From: an uncultured Eubacteriales bacterium
GTDB taxonomy: Bacteria > Bacillota > Clostridia > Oscillospirales > CAG-272
DNA: 9,056 nucleotides
Direction of reading: 5' to 3'
Assembly: GCA_905201895.1 (NCBI GenBank)
Contig: CAJKPX010000081.1
Coordinates: forward strand, 1-9,056
In this document: positions 1 to 6,470 of the stretch, in pieces
How the letters are laid out: each line of letters opens with the position of its first letter
How positions within the stretch are numbered: the first letter of the stretch is position 1
Notes under the pieces: generated by a model
Seen by the model: only the letters and a program-made list of their open reading frames with translations
Database searches by the model: none
What the model was told of the DNA's origin: nothing
Made by a program: the position numbers and the translations under genes

Positions 1-30
1 GCGGCGTTCCGGGCAGCTTGCATGCAAGCT
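1..30. repeat. Terminal direct repeat, left copy (30 bp)
   Basis: The first 30 bases are identical, in the same orientation, to the last 30 bases (9027-9056). The inner part is a perfect palindrome, AGCTTGCATGCAAGCT at 15-30, which extends to 20 bases at 13-32. The match reaches exactly to both window edges, so the true repeat may be longer than 30. It may represent circular overlap, an element boundary or an assembly break at a multicopy sequence; the window does not distinguish these. Confidence 0.9.
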
Positions 31-58
31 GCGCGTGAAGAACCGTGTTGTTTTTTGT

Positions 59-114
59 CCGCACCAAAAACACAAGGGGTACGCTTTTGCGTACCCCTTG
101 TGTTTTTGGTGCGG
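59..114. terminator. Long perfect hairpin, probable bidirectional terminator after a tRNA-like 3' end
   Basis: Arms 59-84 and 89-114 are perfectly complementary over 26 bases, with a TTTT loop at 85-88. Each arm carries a run of five A or T, so a transcript from either side would form a GC-containing stem (core GGGGTACGC / GCGTACCCC) followed by U residues, as in an intrinsic terminator. With G-U pairs the RNA stem can extend outward to about 51-122. The outer arms include CCGCACCA, the 3' end of a tRNA acceptor. Directly after a minus-strand tRNA-like end, this is the usual place for a tRNA terminator. Perfect arms longer than a terminator needs are unusual and are discussed in the findings. 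Confidence 0.6.
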
Positions 115-164
115 GTAAAAGGACTTGAACCTTCACGAAGTTGCCCTCACTATAACATGATAGT
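107..164 (-). tRNA. Partial tRNA-Leu-like 3' half (remnant, 5' half not recognisable)
   Basis: Read on the minus strand, this shows the 3' side of a class II tRNA. There is an anticodon-stem-like hairpin (ATAGT at 160-164 with ACTAT at 149-153), a long variable arm with stem GAGG, loop GCAA and stem CTTC (137-148), and a T arm with stem GAAGG, loop TTCAAGT and stem CCTTT (118-134). The acceptor strand TACCCGC, discriminator A and encoded CCA follow, ending at 107. The long variable arm and TTCAAGT loop fit tRNA-Leu. The anticodon loop has only six bases, no normal D arm is visible, and no GCGGGTA 5' acceptor strand occurs upstream. I read it as a remnant or recombined tRNA, not a functional gene. 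The hairpin TACCGT-CACT-ACGGTA (164-179) lies where the D arm should be. Confidence 0.5.
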
Positions 165-186
165 ACCGTCACTACGGTAAAAATAT

Positions 187-945
187 TTAATGATTCAAAA
201 TCCACTCCAAAGCACTCTTGATGTGAAGATTCCACCATTTCCACGAGTGATCACCTTCGGAGGTCTCAAATTGATGGGCAACGCCAAGTGCTGTCAAATG
301 TTGCTCAAACGAGCGATTTACATGGATCAATCCGTCCTCGGTACCACACCACATATACATCTTTGGAAACGCTTTTCCCTCTGCTTTATTTTTAGCGGCA
401 AGTGCATACAGATCGTGTTCACTACCTTCAAGCTCCAAAGGACTTTCCATATCAAATCCGAAGATGCTTCTCCATTCATTTATATTATATGAACGCCCCT
501 TTCTTGTAATATCAAATGATCCGGACAGTGAAATACATGCGCCATAATTTTCAGGGCAAGAAAGCGCTATCTTCATAGCACCATATCCCCCCATTGAAAG
601 TCCTGCAACTATGTTGTCTTCCCTACTCTTGCTTATCTGTCGGAAAGTTCTGAAGCAAACCTCCGGCAGTTCTTTCGTGACAAAAGAAAAATAATTGGCA
701 TCATACGCGGTATCAGTATACCAGCTTCTATCAACATTCGGCATTACTACCGCAAGATTGTACTTTTTTGCATATTGTTCGATTTCGGTGTATCTAATCC
801 ATCCTGTATGATTATCTGATAGTCCGTGCAACAGCCACAACGTTTTGAATGGTACATCGTCCTTTTCCTTTGTGTCGGGAATCAGAACATACACCTGTGT
901 CTGCCGTTTCAACTCAGCGGATTTAAAATTCATTTCCAAAAACAT
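187..945 (-). CDS. Alpha/beta-hydrolase esterase (CE1 / EstA / esterase D-like)
   Basis: A 252-residue serine esterase of the alpha/beta-hydrolase fold, related to tributyrin or acetyl esterases, S-formylglutathione hydrolases and CE1 feruloyl/acetylxylan esterases. The oxyanion-hole segment LLHGLSDNHTGW lies near residues 38-49, the nucleophile elbow GLSMGGYG gives Ser117, the acid is likely Asp204 in CGTEDG, and the base is His233 in GDHSW. The length is normal and the gene is intact. There is no signal peptide, so it should act in the cytoplasm. The ATG at 945 is preceded by GGGAGG with an 11-base spacer. It has its own promoter (981-1009), so it can be expressed apart from the AraC gene upstream. 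In this setting it plausibly removes acetyl or aromatic ester groups from imported hemicellulose oligosaccharides. The fold is clear; the substrate is inferred. Confidence 0.88.
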   Translation of the reverse strand: MFLEMNFKSAELKRQTQVYVLIPDTKEKDDVPFKTLWLLHGLSDNHTGWIRYTEIEQYAKKYNLAVVMPNVDRSWYTDTAYDANYFSFVTKELPEVCFRTFRQISKSREDNIVAGLSMGGYGAMKIALSCPENYGACISLSGSFDITRKGRSYNINEWRSIFGFDMESPLELEGSEHDLYALAAKNKAEGKAFPKMYMWCGTEDGLIHVNRSFEQHLTALGVAHQFETSEGDHSWKWWNLHIKSALEWILNH

Positions 946-980
946 TTTTCCAGATTCCTCCCAAAAATTTATTCAACAAC

Positions 981-1009
981 ATTATAGCACAAGTTGACTG
1001 CTTTACCAA
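981..1009 (-). promoter_or_regulatory. Sigma-A-type promoter for the esterase gene (extended -10)
   Basis: On the minus strand, the -35 element TTGGTA (1004-1009) is separated by 17 bases from a perfect -10 TATAAT (981-986). The -10 is preceded by TGC, giving an extended -10 motif. Transcription would start near 974, about 30 bases before the esterase start codon. Confidence 0.65.
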
Positions 1010-1024
1010 GAGGATCGCAACAAA

Positions 1025-1049
1025 ATGTAGTATTTAAGCACCACTACAT
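1025..1049 (-). terminator. Weak hairpin, possible terminator of the AraC-family gene
   Basis: ATGTAGT (1025-1031) and ACTACAT (1043-1049) can form a 7-bp stem with an 11-base loop. On the minus strand it is followed by TTTTG, and on the plus strand by a run of six or more A. It lies between the AraC-family stop codon and the esterase promoter. The stem is AT-rich and short, so the terminator role is tentative. Confidence 0.3.
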
Positions 1050-1136
1050 AAAAAAGGATCAGAGCATAAGCTCAATCTCAACCGTGACATTTCAAATGCG
1101 ATTGCCGCATTTATTTTTATATCTTATGTTGCAAAC

Positions 1137-1895
1137 TCAGTTGCTCCTATTTTTGCATTCGTACAACAGCCTACTTGGCGGAATATGAAACTGGTTTTTA
1201 AATACTCTGGAAAAATAGCCGTAGTGCTCAAAGCCCAGACTTTCGGAAATTTCCTTTAGAGAAAGAGTGCCTTCCTCAATCATTTGCTTGGCAAGTATCA
1301 TTTTGTGCTCGTTGATATATTCGATTACCGTTTTTTCTATGTTTTTCTTGAAAATATAGGAAATGTATTCCTCAGACAGGTGAACGTGGTCGCTCAACAT
1401 AGTCAAGGTGATTTTTGTATGAATATTTTGATCGATGAACTTAATGATTTGAATAATATCGGGATTGTTGCTTTCGAATGAAAGAGATTCGAGAATTTCA
1501 AACAGAATGTAATTTAAAATACCGCACAGCTTCTCTTTAGAATAGTAAAGCGTGGAAAGGCGTCTTTGCGGGTACGTATTTACCAGTCTTTTGATATCCT
1601 GTGTAATGACGTTTTTCATAAGAAGAGGTGTGTTTAACTCGCATTCGGGAAGGATAGTAAAATTAAAGCTGATAAAATCCACCCTTTGAGTACCTGCCAG
1701 TCGCTCTCTGAGTGTACCCGGAGGTAAAAGAATCGCATCGTTTTCATGTAGTTCCAGTCGTTGCCCATTGGCAAAATAGGTCATTTCTCCTTTTGTGATA
1801 AAAGAGAAGTCGTAATATTGAATCGTTCTTTTGGGAATATATGAGCTTGGCACGGACACGTTACAGTAATGCGAAATATCTTTTACAATATACAT
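1137..1895 (-). CDS. AraC-family transcriptional regulator (cupin sensor plus HTH)
   Basis: A 252-residue regulator counted from the ATG at 1895. The N-terminal region, about residues 25-85, resembles a sugar-sensing AraC-type cupin domain (FITKGEMTYF, then ENDAILLPPG). The C-terminal region, about 150-245, contains the two helix-turn-helix units: TLTMLSDHVHLSEEYISYIF, then SLKEISESLGFEHYGYFSRV followed by FKNQFHIPPSRL, which is the AraC/XylS signature. A TTG at 1913 could extend the frame by six residues. The GGAG at 1908-1911 would then be inside the gene, whereas it sits 12 bases before the ATG, so the ATG is preferred. The gene is divergent from the hydrolase operon and shares its regulatory region. 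It most likely controls that operon in response to an oligosaccharide. No confident promoter for this gene itself was found. Confidence 0.9.
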   Translation of the reverse strand: MYIVKDISHYCNVSVPSSYIPKRTIQYYDFSFITKGEMTYFANGQRLELHENDAILLPPGTLRERLAGTQRVDFISFNFTILPECELNTPLLMKNVITQDIKRLVNTYPQRRLSTLYYSKEKLCGILNYILFEILESLSFESNNPDIIQIIKFIDQNIHTKITLTMLSDHVHLSEEYISYIFKKNIEKTVIEYINEHKMILAKQMIEEGTLSLKEISESLGFEHYGYFSRVFKNQFHIPPSRLLYECKNRSN

Positions 1896-1959
1896 GGTTT
1901 CTTTTTTCTCCAAATCTTAAAATAGTGCAAATATTCGTATATTTAATTAAAATTGTTTA

Positions 1960-1988
1960 TTGTCATTTATACGTTAAAATGCTATACT
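1960..1988 (+). promoter_or_regulatory. Sigma-A-type promoter of the seven-gene operon
   Basis: TTGTCA (1960-1965) and TATACT (1983-1988) each match the consensus at five of six positions and are separated by the ideal 17 bases. Transcription would begin near 1995, giving a leader of about 80 bases before the CapA-like gene. The upstream 30 bases are very AT-rich and could act as an UP element. The strength of the match suggests that control may be by repression as well as by activation. Confidence 0.7.
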
Positions 1989-2015
1989 GAATATGTGTTC
2001 TACACATATTATAGC
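1981..2015. promoter_or_regulatory. Nested palindrome overlapping the -10/start region, candidate operator
   Basis: An inner inverted repeat, AATATGTGT (1990-1998), TCT, ACACATATT (2002-2010), is flanked by an outer pair GCTATA (1981-1986) and TATAGC (2010-2015), the outer pair sharing one base with the inner arm. All are centred close to 2000. The outer left arm overlaps the -10 box and the inner repeat covers the likely start site, the position expected of a repressor operator. AraC-family activators usually bind direct repeats upstream of -35, so a different regulator may use this site. It could also form a 5' mRNA hairpin. Confidence 0.5.
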
Positions 2016-2076
2016 AGAAATGTCCTGAAAAATCAATCCTAAATTTGTACAAACATTTTTATAAGGAGTAATATAT

Positions 2077-3174
2077 ATGAAAGCTTTATTTGTCGGGGAT
2101 GTATCTCCCACAAAAACCAGCGCGGAATATTTTAAAAAGGGCAACGTGGAGCTGCTTTTCGGAGATACTGTGCGCCTTTTTGATGGTAATGATATCAATA
2201 TGGTTAATCTTGAATGCGCCTTGACCGAATATCCCACCAAGATTGCAAAGATTGGTCCCGCGCTAAAGGCTCCCAAGGAAACCGCGGCTACGCTCCGTAC
2301 ATTGGGCGTCAATATTTGTGGCGTTGCAAATAATCATTTCTTTGATTTTGGAAAAGTCGGCGCTAATGATACGCTGGAGGCGCTTCAATCGGAGGGGTTA
2401 CTTTCTGTTGGATACGGAAGGAATACCGAAGACGCCGCAAGACCGCTTGTGATCGAGAAGGACGGAGAACGTATCTGCCTGATAGCGGTTTGTGAGCACG
2501 AGTATTCCTATGCGCTTGAGGGACGTGTTGGCTGTAACGGATTTGATCCCTTTGAAACTCCACTTGCGATACGTGAGGCGAAAAAGAACTGTGACAGAGT
2601 TGTGGTGCTTTACCACGGCGGTAAGGAGCTTTGTCAGTATCCCTCGCCACGTTTGCGTGCCGCCTGTCGTGCTATGGCAAAAAGCGGAGCAGACCTGATT
2701 CTGTGTCAGCATAGCCATTGTATTGGGTGCTATGAGAAATTTGAGGGCTGTCATATTTTATACGGACAGGGCAATTTCCATTTCGTAAGAGAGGAGGGAG
2801 ACGAAGATCTTCCCGAAATATGGGACAGCGAGCTTGCCGTGAAGTACGACAGTAAAACGCACGAGATTGAGTTTATCCCGACCAAAGAAAACGGAGCGGG
2901 CATAACGCTTGTTAAAGGCGAGGAACGGGAACGGTTATTGGCTGAGTTCGAGGCTCGGAACGCACAATTGCTTGACGGTACCTGGTACGACGGTTGGGTG
3001 AGCTTTTGCGAGGAAAACAGAGAGAGCTATACTGCCGCGGCAGTAAGGCTTGGCGCCCTCGGAGAGCCGAAGCACTACGAGCGTTTTGCGCACTACCTTG
3101 ATTGCGAGGCGCACCTTGACGTATGGATGGAGCTTTTCAAAACACACAATCACCGCAACGAAAGAGATTATTAA
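2077..3174 (+). CDS. CapA/PgsA-like metallophosphatase-fold protein
   Basis: A 365-residue protein of the CapA (PGA_cap) family, a calcineurin-like metallophosphatase fold known from poly-gamma-glutamate capsule loci. The motifs appear in order: GDVSP with Asp8, NLECAL with Asn44 and Glu46, GVANNHFFDFG (residues 82-92), YHGGKE with His180, QHSHCIGCYE with His212 and His214, and GQGNFHF (about 230-236). These match the metal-binding and active-site blocks of the family. Classical CapA/PgsA proteins have an N-terminal membrane anchor, but this one begins directly at the first strand and should be cytosolic. The start is supported by AAGGAG eight bases upstream. As first gene of a hemicellulose-type operon it is unlikely to make capsule. 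Phosphatase or other hydrolase activity on a sugar derivative is possible but unproven. Confidence 0.85.
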   Translation: MKALFVGDVSPTKTSAEYFKKGNVELLFGDTVRLFDGNDINMVNLECALTEYPTKIAKIGPALKAPKETAATLRTLGVNICGVANNHFFDFGKVGANDTLEALQSEGLLSVGYGRNTEDAARPLVIEKDGERICLIAVCEHEYSYALEGRVGCNGFDPFETPLAIREAKKNCDRVVVLYHGGKELCQYPSPRLRAACRAMAKSGADLILCQHSHCIGCYEKFEGCHILYGQGNFHFVREEGDEDLPEIWDSELAVKYDSKTHEIEFIPTKENGAGITLVKGEERERLLAEFEARNAQLLDGTWYDGWVSFCEENRESYTAAAVRLGALGEPKHYERFAHYLDCEAHLDVWMELFKTHNHRNERDY

Positions 3175-3223
3175 TTTGTTAAGAATAAAGAATCTGTAAA
3201 ATTTATTTTAAAAGGAGATCGTT

Positions 3224-3988
3224 ATGAAGATCGGAGTTTGCGGAAGCATTGAACGTGCCCCTATAATAAAAAGTCTCGGCTTTGACTATGTCGAGGAAAA
3301 TCTTTCGAAAATAGCAGGGCTTTCGGAAGAAGATTTTGAGAAAACAGCCGAAAAATATAAAGCCTTGGGATTGCCTGTATATTCCTTTAATTGCTTTTTT
3401 GGCAGTAATATTTCGATATACGGTGAAAATTCCATAGAAGAAGTAAAGGAATATACAAGCCGTGCGCTGTTACGTGCGTATCGGCTTGGTGGTAAGGTTT
3501 GCGTTATTGGTAGCGGAAAGGCGAGAGCAATACCCGAGGGAATCAGCCGTGAATTTGCGGAAATACGCTTTGCCGAGATTGTTGCCGTTTGCGCTGATAT
3601 AGCTGATAAATACGGAATTGAAATTGTGGTAGAGCCGCTTAGCAGCAAAGAAACAAACTTTATCAACACCGTTTCGGAGGGAGCTGAGGTGGCAAAAAAA
3701 GTGGGAAAAGCAAACGTTGGCTCACTTGTTGATTTCTTTCACTTTTATTTGCAAGGCGAAAGAGATGATAGCATTATAAAAAATGCAGACACGCTTATTC
3801 ATGCGCATATTGCTCGACCCGATCGATATGCTCCGAAAATGGCTGATGCGGAGACGGTTGCTCATTGGACAGGACTTTTGAAGGCGATTAACTATCATGG
3901 CGCTCTTTCCATTGAATCACGATTTGATGACTTCGAAAAGGAAATAACCGAAGCCAAGGAATGCCTTAAAGCTGTTGGATTGATGTAA
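3224..3988 (+). CDS. Sugar phosphate isomerase/epimerase (TIM barrel, AP_endonuc_2 family)
   Basis: A 254-residue TIM-barrel protein of the xylose-isomerase-like superfamily, normal in length. Likely metal ligands are Glu137 (VVEPLS), Asp170 and His173 (LVDFFHF), His193/His195 (LIHAHIARP) and Glu231 (LSIESRF), the usual spacing for epimerases and isomerases such as tagatose-3-epimerase or IolE/IolI relatives. AAAGGAG lies six bases before the ATG. It follows the CapA-like gene by 49 bases with no terminator visible between them. It probably isomerises or epimerises a sugar or uronate released by the downstream hydrolases. The exact substrate cannot be read from sequence. Confidence 0.85.
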   Translation: MKIGVCGSIERAPIIKSLGFDYVEENLSKIAGLSEEDFEKTAEKYKALGLPVYSFNCFFGSNISIYGENSIEEVKEYTSRALLRAYRLGGKVCVIGSGKARAIPEGISREFAEIRFAEIVAVCADIADKYGIEIVVEPLSSKETNFINTVSEGAEVAKKVGKANVGSLVDFFHFYLQGERDDSIIKNADTLIHAHIARPDRYAPKMADAETVAHWTGLLKAINYHGALSIESRFDDFEKEITEAKECLKAVGLM

Positions 3989-4007
3989 CGGCGTAGGAGG
4001 GGTGAAG

Positions 4008-4637
4008 ATGGAAACTAATCATTGGAACGGTAAGCTTTGGTATGCTTACGGTACGTCTATGACAAGCAAAGAGGAGGGATGGTTCGTTCCCGTAGTGGAA
4101 GAGCTTTCGGGTATGACCGTCGTTAATAAAGGCGTAGGCGGCGGTTGCCTTACTCCCGACGGATATTCAAATGGAAAAAATAAAAGAGTTGTTATGGATC
4201 CCGACGATGGAAAGGAAAAAGCGGATCTTATAACGCTTGAAATACTCCCAAACGAAGGAGAAAGGGTTGGAAGCATTTACGATACTGACGATGAAAGCTT
4301 TTGCGGATGCCTTAATCAGTGTATACGTTACTTGCAGGAAAACACCAAGGCTCAAATTGTTGTAATCATTATGATTCTCGGAAACAATACGCCGCCCGAG
4401 AAAATAGTGAAGCGCGGAATTACCAATTTTGAGTTTGCGGAGATTGCCGAGCGAGTGGCGCATCTGAACGGCGTTCCCGTTATCAACGCATTTTGCGAGA
4501 GTGGGTTCGGCTATGCCAGAGTAAAGGCTCGTGATTATCAAAAGGATCACATTCATTTAAATGAGCTTGGTGGCAAAAACATGGGCAATTTTATTTGGAG
4601 TAAGCTGAAAAATATTCCGCTTTGGGAAAAGGAGTAG
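4008..4637 (+). CDS. SGNH/GDSL-type hydrolase A (probable carbohydrate esterase)
   Basis: A 209-residue SGNH-fold protein. The nucleophile block reads AYGTSMT, making Ser17 the likely nucleophile, with GTS in place of the usual GDS. NKGVGGG (40-46) fits block II, LPNEG with Asn82 fits block III, and DHIHLN (180-185) gives the Asp/His of block V with His183. There is no signal peptide. A GTG at 4002 would leave only one base after AGGAGG (3995-4000), while the ATG at 4008 has seven. The paralogue at 5810 also begins at the equivalent residue, so the ATG is chosen. The ATG starts 19 bases after the isomerase stop. It probably removes acetyl groups from xylo-oligosaccharides or a related sugar. 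The paralogue downstream of the CE15-like gene is about 73 % identical by hand alignment. Confidence 0.85.
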   Translation: METNHWNGKLWYAYGTSMTSKEEGWFVPVVEELSGMTVVNKGVGGGCLTPDGYSNGKNKRVVMDPDDGKEKADLITLEILPNEGERVGSIYDTDDESFCGCLNQCIRYLQENTKAQIVVIIMILGNNTPPEKIVKRGITNFEFAEIAERVAHLNGVPVINAFCESGFGYARVKARDYQKDHIHLNELGGKNMGNFIWSKLKNIPLWEKE

Positions 4638-4646
4638 GTGAGAAAT

Positions 4647-5798
4647 ATGAAGGAAAAGGAAACAATGCTTGAGGTCACCTCATATGAGGTTTTAGGAGAG
4701 CTTCCCGATATTTTTACGTTTGATAACGGCGAGAAGTTGACCGACCCTGCCGATTGGGCTCGTCGCCGTGACGAGATATATAAAACAGCGGTGGAGCTTC
4801 AATATGGCACAATGCCGCCCGCACCTGAATTTTTAGAGATTGAAACCCTTTATAACGGTGGTGACAGTAATTCATATAAGATAACTACGGGAAGACGAGA
4901 TTGCCCCGTGAGCTTCCGTATGCAGCTGCTTCACCCGAATATAAAAGAGCGCTTCCCCGTTATCGTTGACGGAGATATGTGCTTCCCGTATTTTACTCAT
5001 AACGATTACGTAAAAACAGCATTGGATAAAAATATTGCATGGGCATTTTTCGACCGCACTGAACTTGCTCACGACGTGAGAAGCGAAGGGCGCGGACACG
5101 GTCAGCTGTACCGCGCTTACCCTGAATATACCTTTGGCGCACTGGGCGCTTGGGCGTGGGGGTACTCCAGATGTGTCGATGCCTTAATTCAGCTGGGCGT
5201 TATTGACGAGTCGGCTATCACGTATACGGGACATTCCCGAGGTGGCAAAACCGCTATGCTTGCGGGAGTTTTGGATACCCGCGCAGCTATCGTGTGTCCA
5301 AACGATACCAATGCAGGTTCTTGCAGCTGCTACCGTATACATATGTCGGGAATTAATGAAAAGGGTGAGGAAAAGAAAAGCGAAACGCTCGCCGACCTCT
5401 ATTCAAAATTTAGATTTTGGCTCGGAGAAGGAATGGCAGACTATATCGACCGAGAGAACGAGCTTCCGTTTGATTGCCACTTTTTAAAGGCAATGGTCGC
5501 TCCAAGAACACTCTTTGTTTCCGAGGCGGTGCACGATATATGGGGCAACCCCATTGGATCATGGCAGACTACCAAGGCGGCAGAGGAGCTTTTCGACTTC
5601 CTTGGCGCAAAGGATAATCTTTATTGGTATTTCCGCGACGGTAGACATATGCACAGCGTTGAGGACGTGGAAATGCTGGTGAATCTGATTGAGCACAAGG
5701 TACGTGGTGCAGCTTTGTCGGAAAAATTCTTCCGCAGACCATTTGAGGAAAAGCCACTGATATTTAAACCGCGCCTTGAAAACGAAAATAGATCATAA
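4647..5798 (+). CDS. CE15-like glucuronoyl esterase (alpha/beta hydrolase)
   Basis: The upstream GTG at 4638 gives 386 residues; from the preferred ATG at 4647 there are 383. Residue numbers here use the longer form. GHSRGGK (198-204) is the CE15 nucleophile motif with Ser200 and oxyanion Arg201. PNDTNAGSCSCYRI (221-234) corresponds to the PQESGAGG-type block. HDIWGNPIGS (299-308) and GRHMHS (335-340) match the C-terminal blocks, with the catalytic His at 337 or 339. CE15 enzymes cleave the ester between 4-O-methyl-glucuronic acid on xylan and lignin alcohols or methyl groups. The canonical acid Glu, 23 residues after Ser, is Asp223 here. Most characterised members are secreted, but no signal peptide is seen. 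AGGTGA five bases before the ATG supports that start, nine bases after SGNH A. A related but different uronate esterase remains possible. Confidence 0.85.
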   Translation: MKEKETMLEVTSYEVLGELPDIFTFDNGEKLTDPADWARRRDEIYKTAVELQYGTMPPAPEFLEIETLYNGGDSNSYKITTGRRDCPVSFRMQLLHPNIKERFPVIVDGDMCFPYFTHNDYVKTALDKNIAWAFFDRTELAHDVRSEGRGHGQLYRAYPEYTFGALGAWAWGYSRCVDALIQLGVIDESAITYTGHSRGGKTAMLAGVLDTRAAIVCPNDTNAGSCSCYRIHMSGINEKGEEKKSETLADLYSKFRFWLGEGMADYIDRENELPFDCHFLKAMVAPRTLFVSEAVHDIWGNPIGSWQTTKAAEELFDFLGAKDNLYWYFRDGRHMHSVEDVEMLVNLIEHKVRGAALSEKFFRRPFEEKPLIFKPRLENENRS

Positions 5799-5809
5799 CA
5801 GGAGTAAGA

Positions 5810-6457
5810 ATGCTGGACCATCATTGGAAAGGAAAGCTTTGGTACGCTTACGGTACTTCAATGACTGCTTGTAAGGGCGGCGAGTATGTTCCCGTTGTAG
5901 AAAAACTTTCGGGAATGATTGTAGTGAATAAAGGAATTGCGGGAGGCTCTCTCACCCCTGACGGATATGGCAAAGGTAATAATAAACATGCGGTTATGAA
6001 TTTAGATGACGGTAAGGAAAATGCTGATCTTATTACCTTGGAGGTCCTTCCTAATGAGGGAGAACGGTTAGGAAGCATATACGATACGGATGATGAATCC
6101 TTTTGCGGCTGTTTTAATCAGTGCATTAGATATTTGCAAGAAAATACGAGGGCACAGATTGTTGTTATTATTATGATTGGTACACGGAGCAGAAGCCCCG
6201 AATATCCTTCAAGATTTTTAGGGACGACTTCCTATTTTGAATTTGCCTCGGTAATAGAGCGAGTAGCACGTTTGAATGGAGTACCCGTTATAAATACCTT
6301 TACCGAAAGCGGATTGGGATATGCACGTGTAAAATCAGGGGAATATCAACGGGATGTTCTTCATTTGAACAAGCTTGGCGGAAAAAATATGGGGAATTTT
6401 ATTTGGAGTAAGCTGCAAAATATTCCGCCATGGGAAAAAGAATTGAAAAATTCATAA
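5810..6457 (+). CDS. SGNH/GDSL-type hydrolase B (paralogue of hydrolase A)
   Basis: A 215-residue SGNH hydrolase with the same blocks as its upstream paralogue: AYGTSMT with Ser17, NKGIAGG (40-46), LPNEG with Asn82, and RDVLHLN with Asp182 and His185. Identity to hydrolase A is about 73 %, highest at residues 71-122 and at the C-terminus. A short segment around residues 124-142 is almost unrelated and two residues longer. That is where substrate-contacting loops could differ. The two genes flank the CE15-like gene, so the arrangement arose by duplication followed by insertion or rearrangement, and synonymous divergence shows it is not recent. AGGAG lies five bases before the ATG. It is probably a cytoplasmic deacetylase for a differently positioned acyl group. 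Confidence 0.85.
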   Translation: MLDHHWKGKLWYAYGTSMTACKGGEYVPVVEKLSGMIVVNKGIAGGSLTPDGYGKGNNKHAVMNLDDGKENADLITLEVLPNEGERLGSIYDTDDESFCGCFNQCIRYLQENTRAQIVVIIMIGTRSRSPEYPSRFLGTTSYFEFASVIERVARLNGVPVINTFTESGLGYARVKSGEYQRDVLHLNKLGGKNMGNFIWSKLQNIPPWEKELKNS

Positions 6458-6470
6458 AAAGGAGAAGGTT

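Noticed and set aside
1..32. Possible cloning-vector sequence, because AGCTTGCATGC resembles a HindIII-SphI polylinker
   Set aside because: The similarity stops after these two sites, the sequence is a natural palindrome and the flanks do not look like a vector.
994..1188. A 64-codon plus-strand frame in the gap between the AraC and esterase genes
   Set aside because: It overlaps the 3' end of the AraC-family gene on the other strand and has no ribosome binding site; the gap is better explained by a terminator and a promoter.
4008..6457. A recent tandem duplication or assembly duplicate of the SGNH gene
   Set aside because: The copies differ at many synonymous and replacement sites and in a loop, so both are real, old paralogues.
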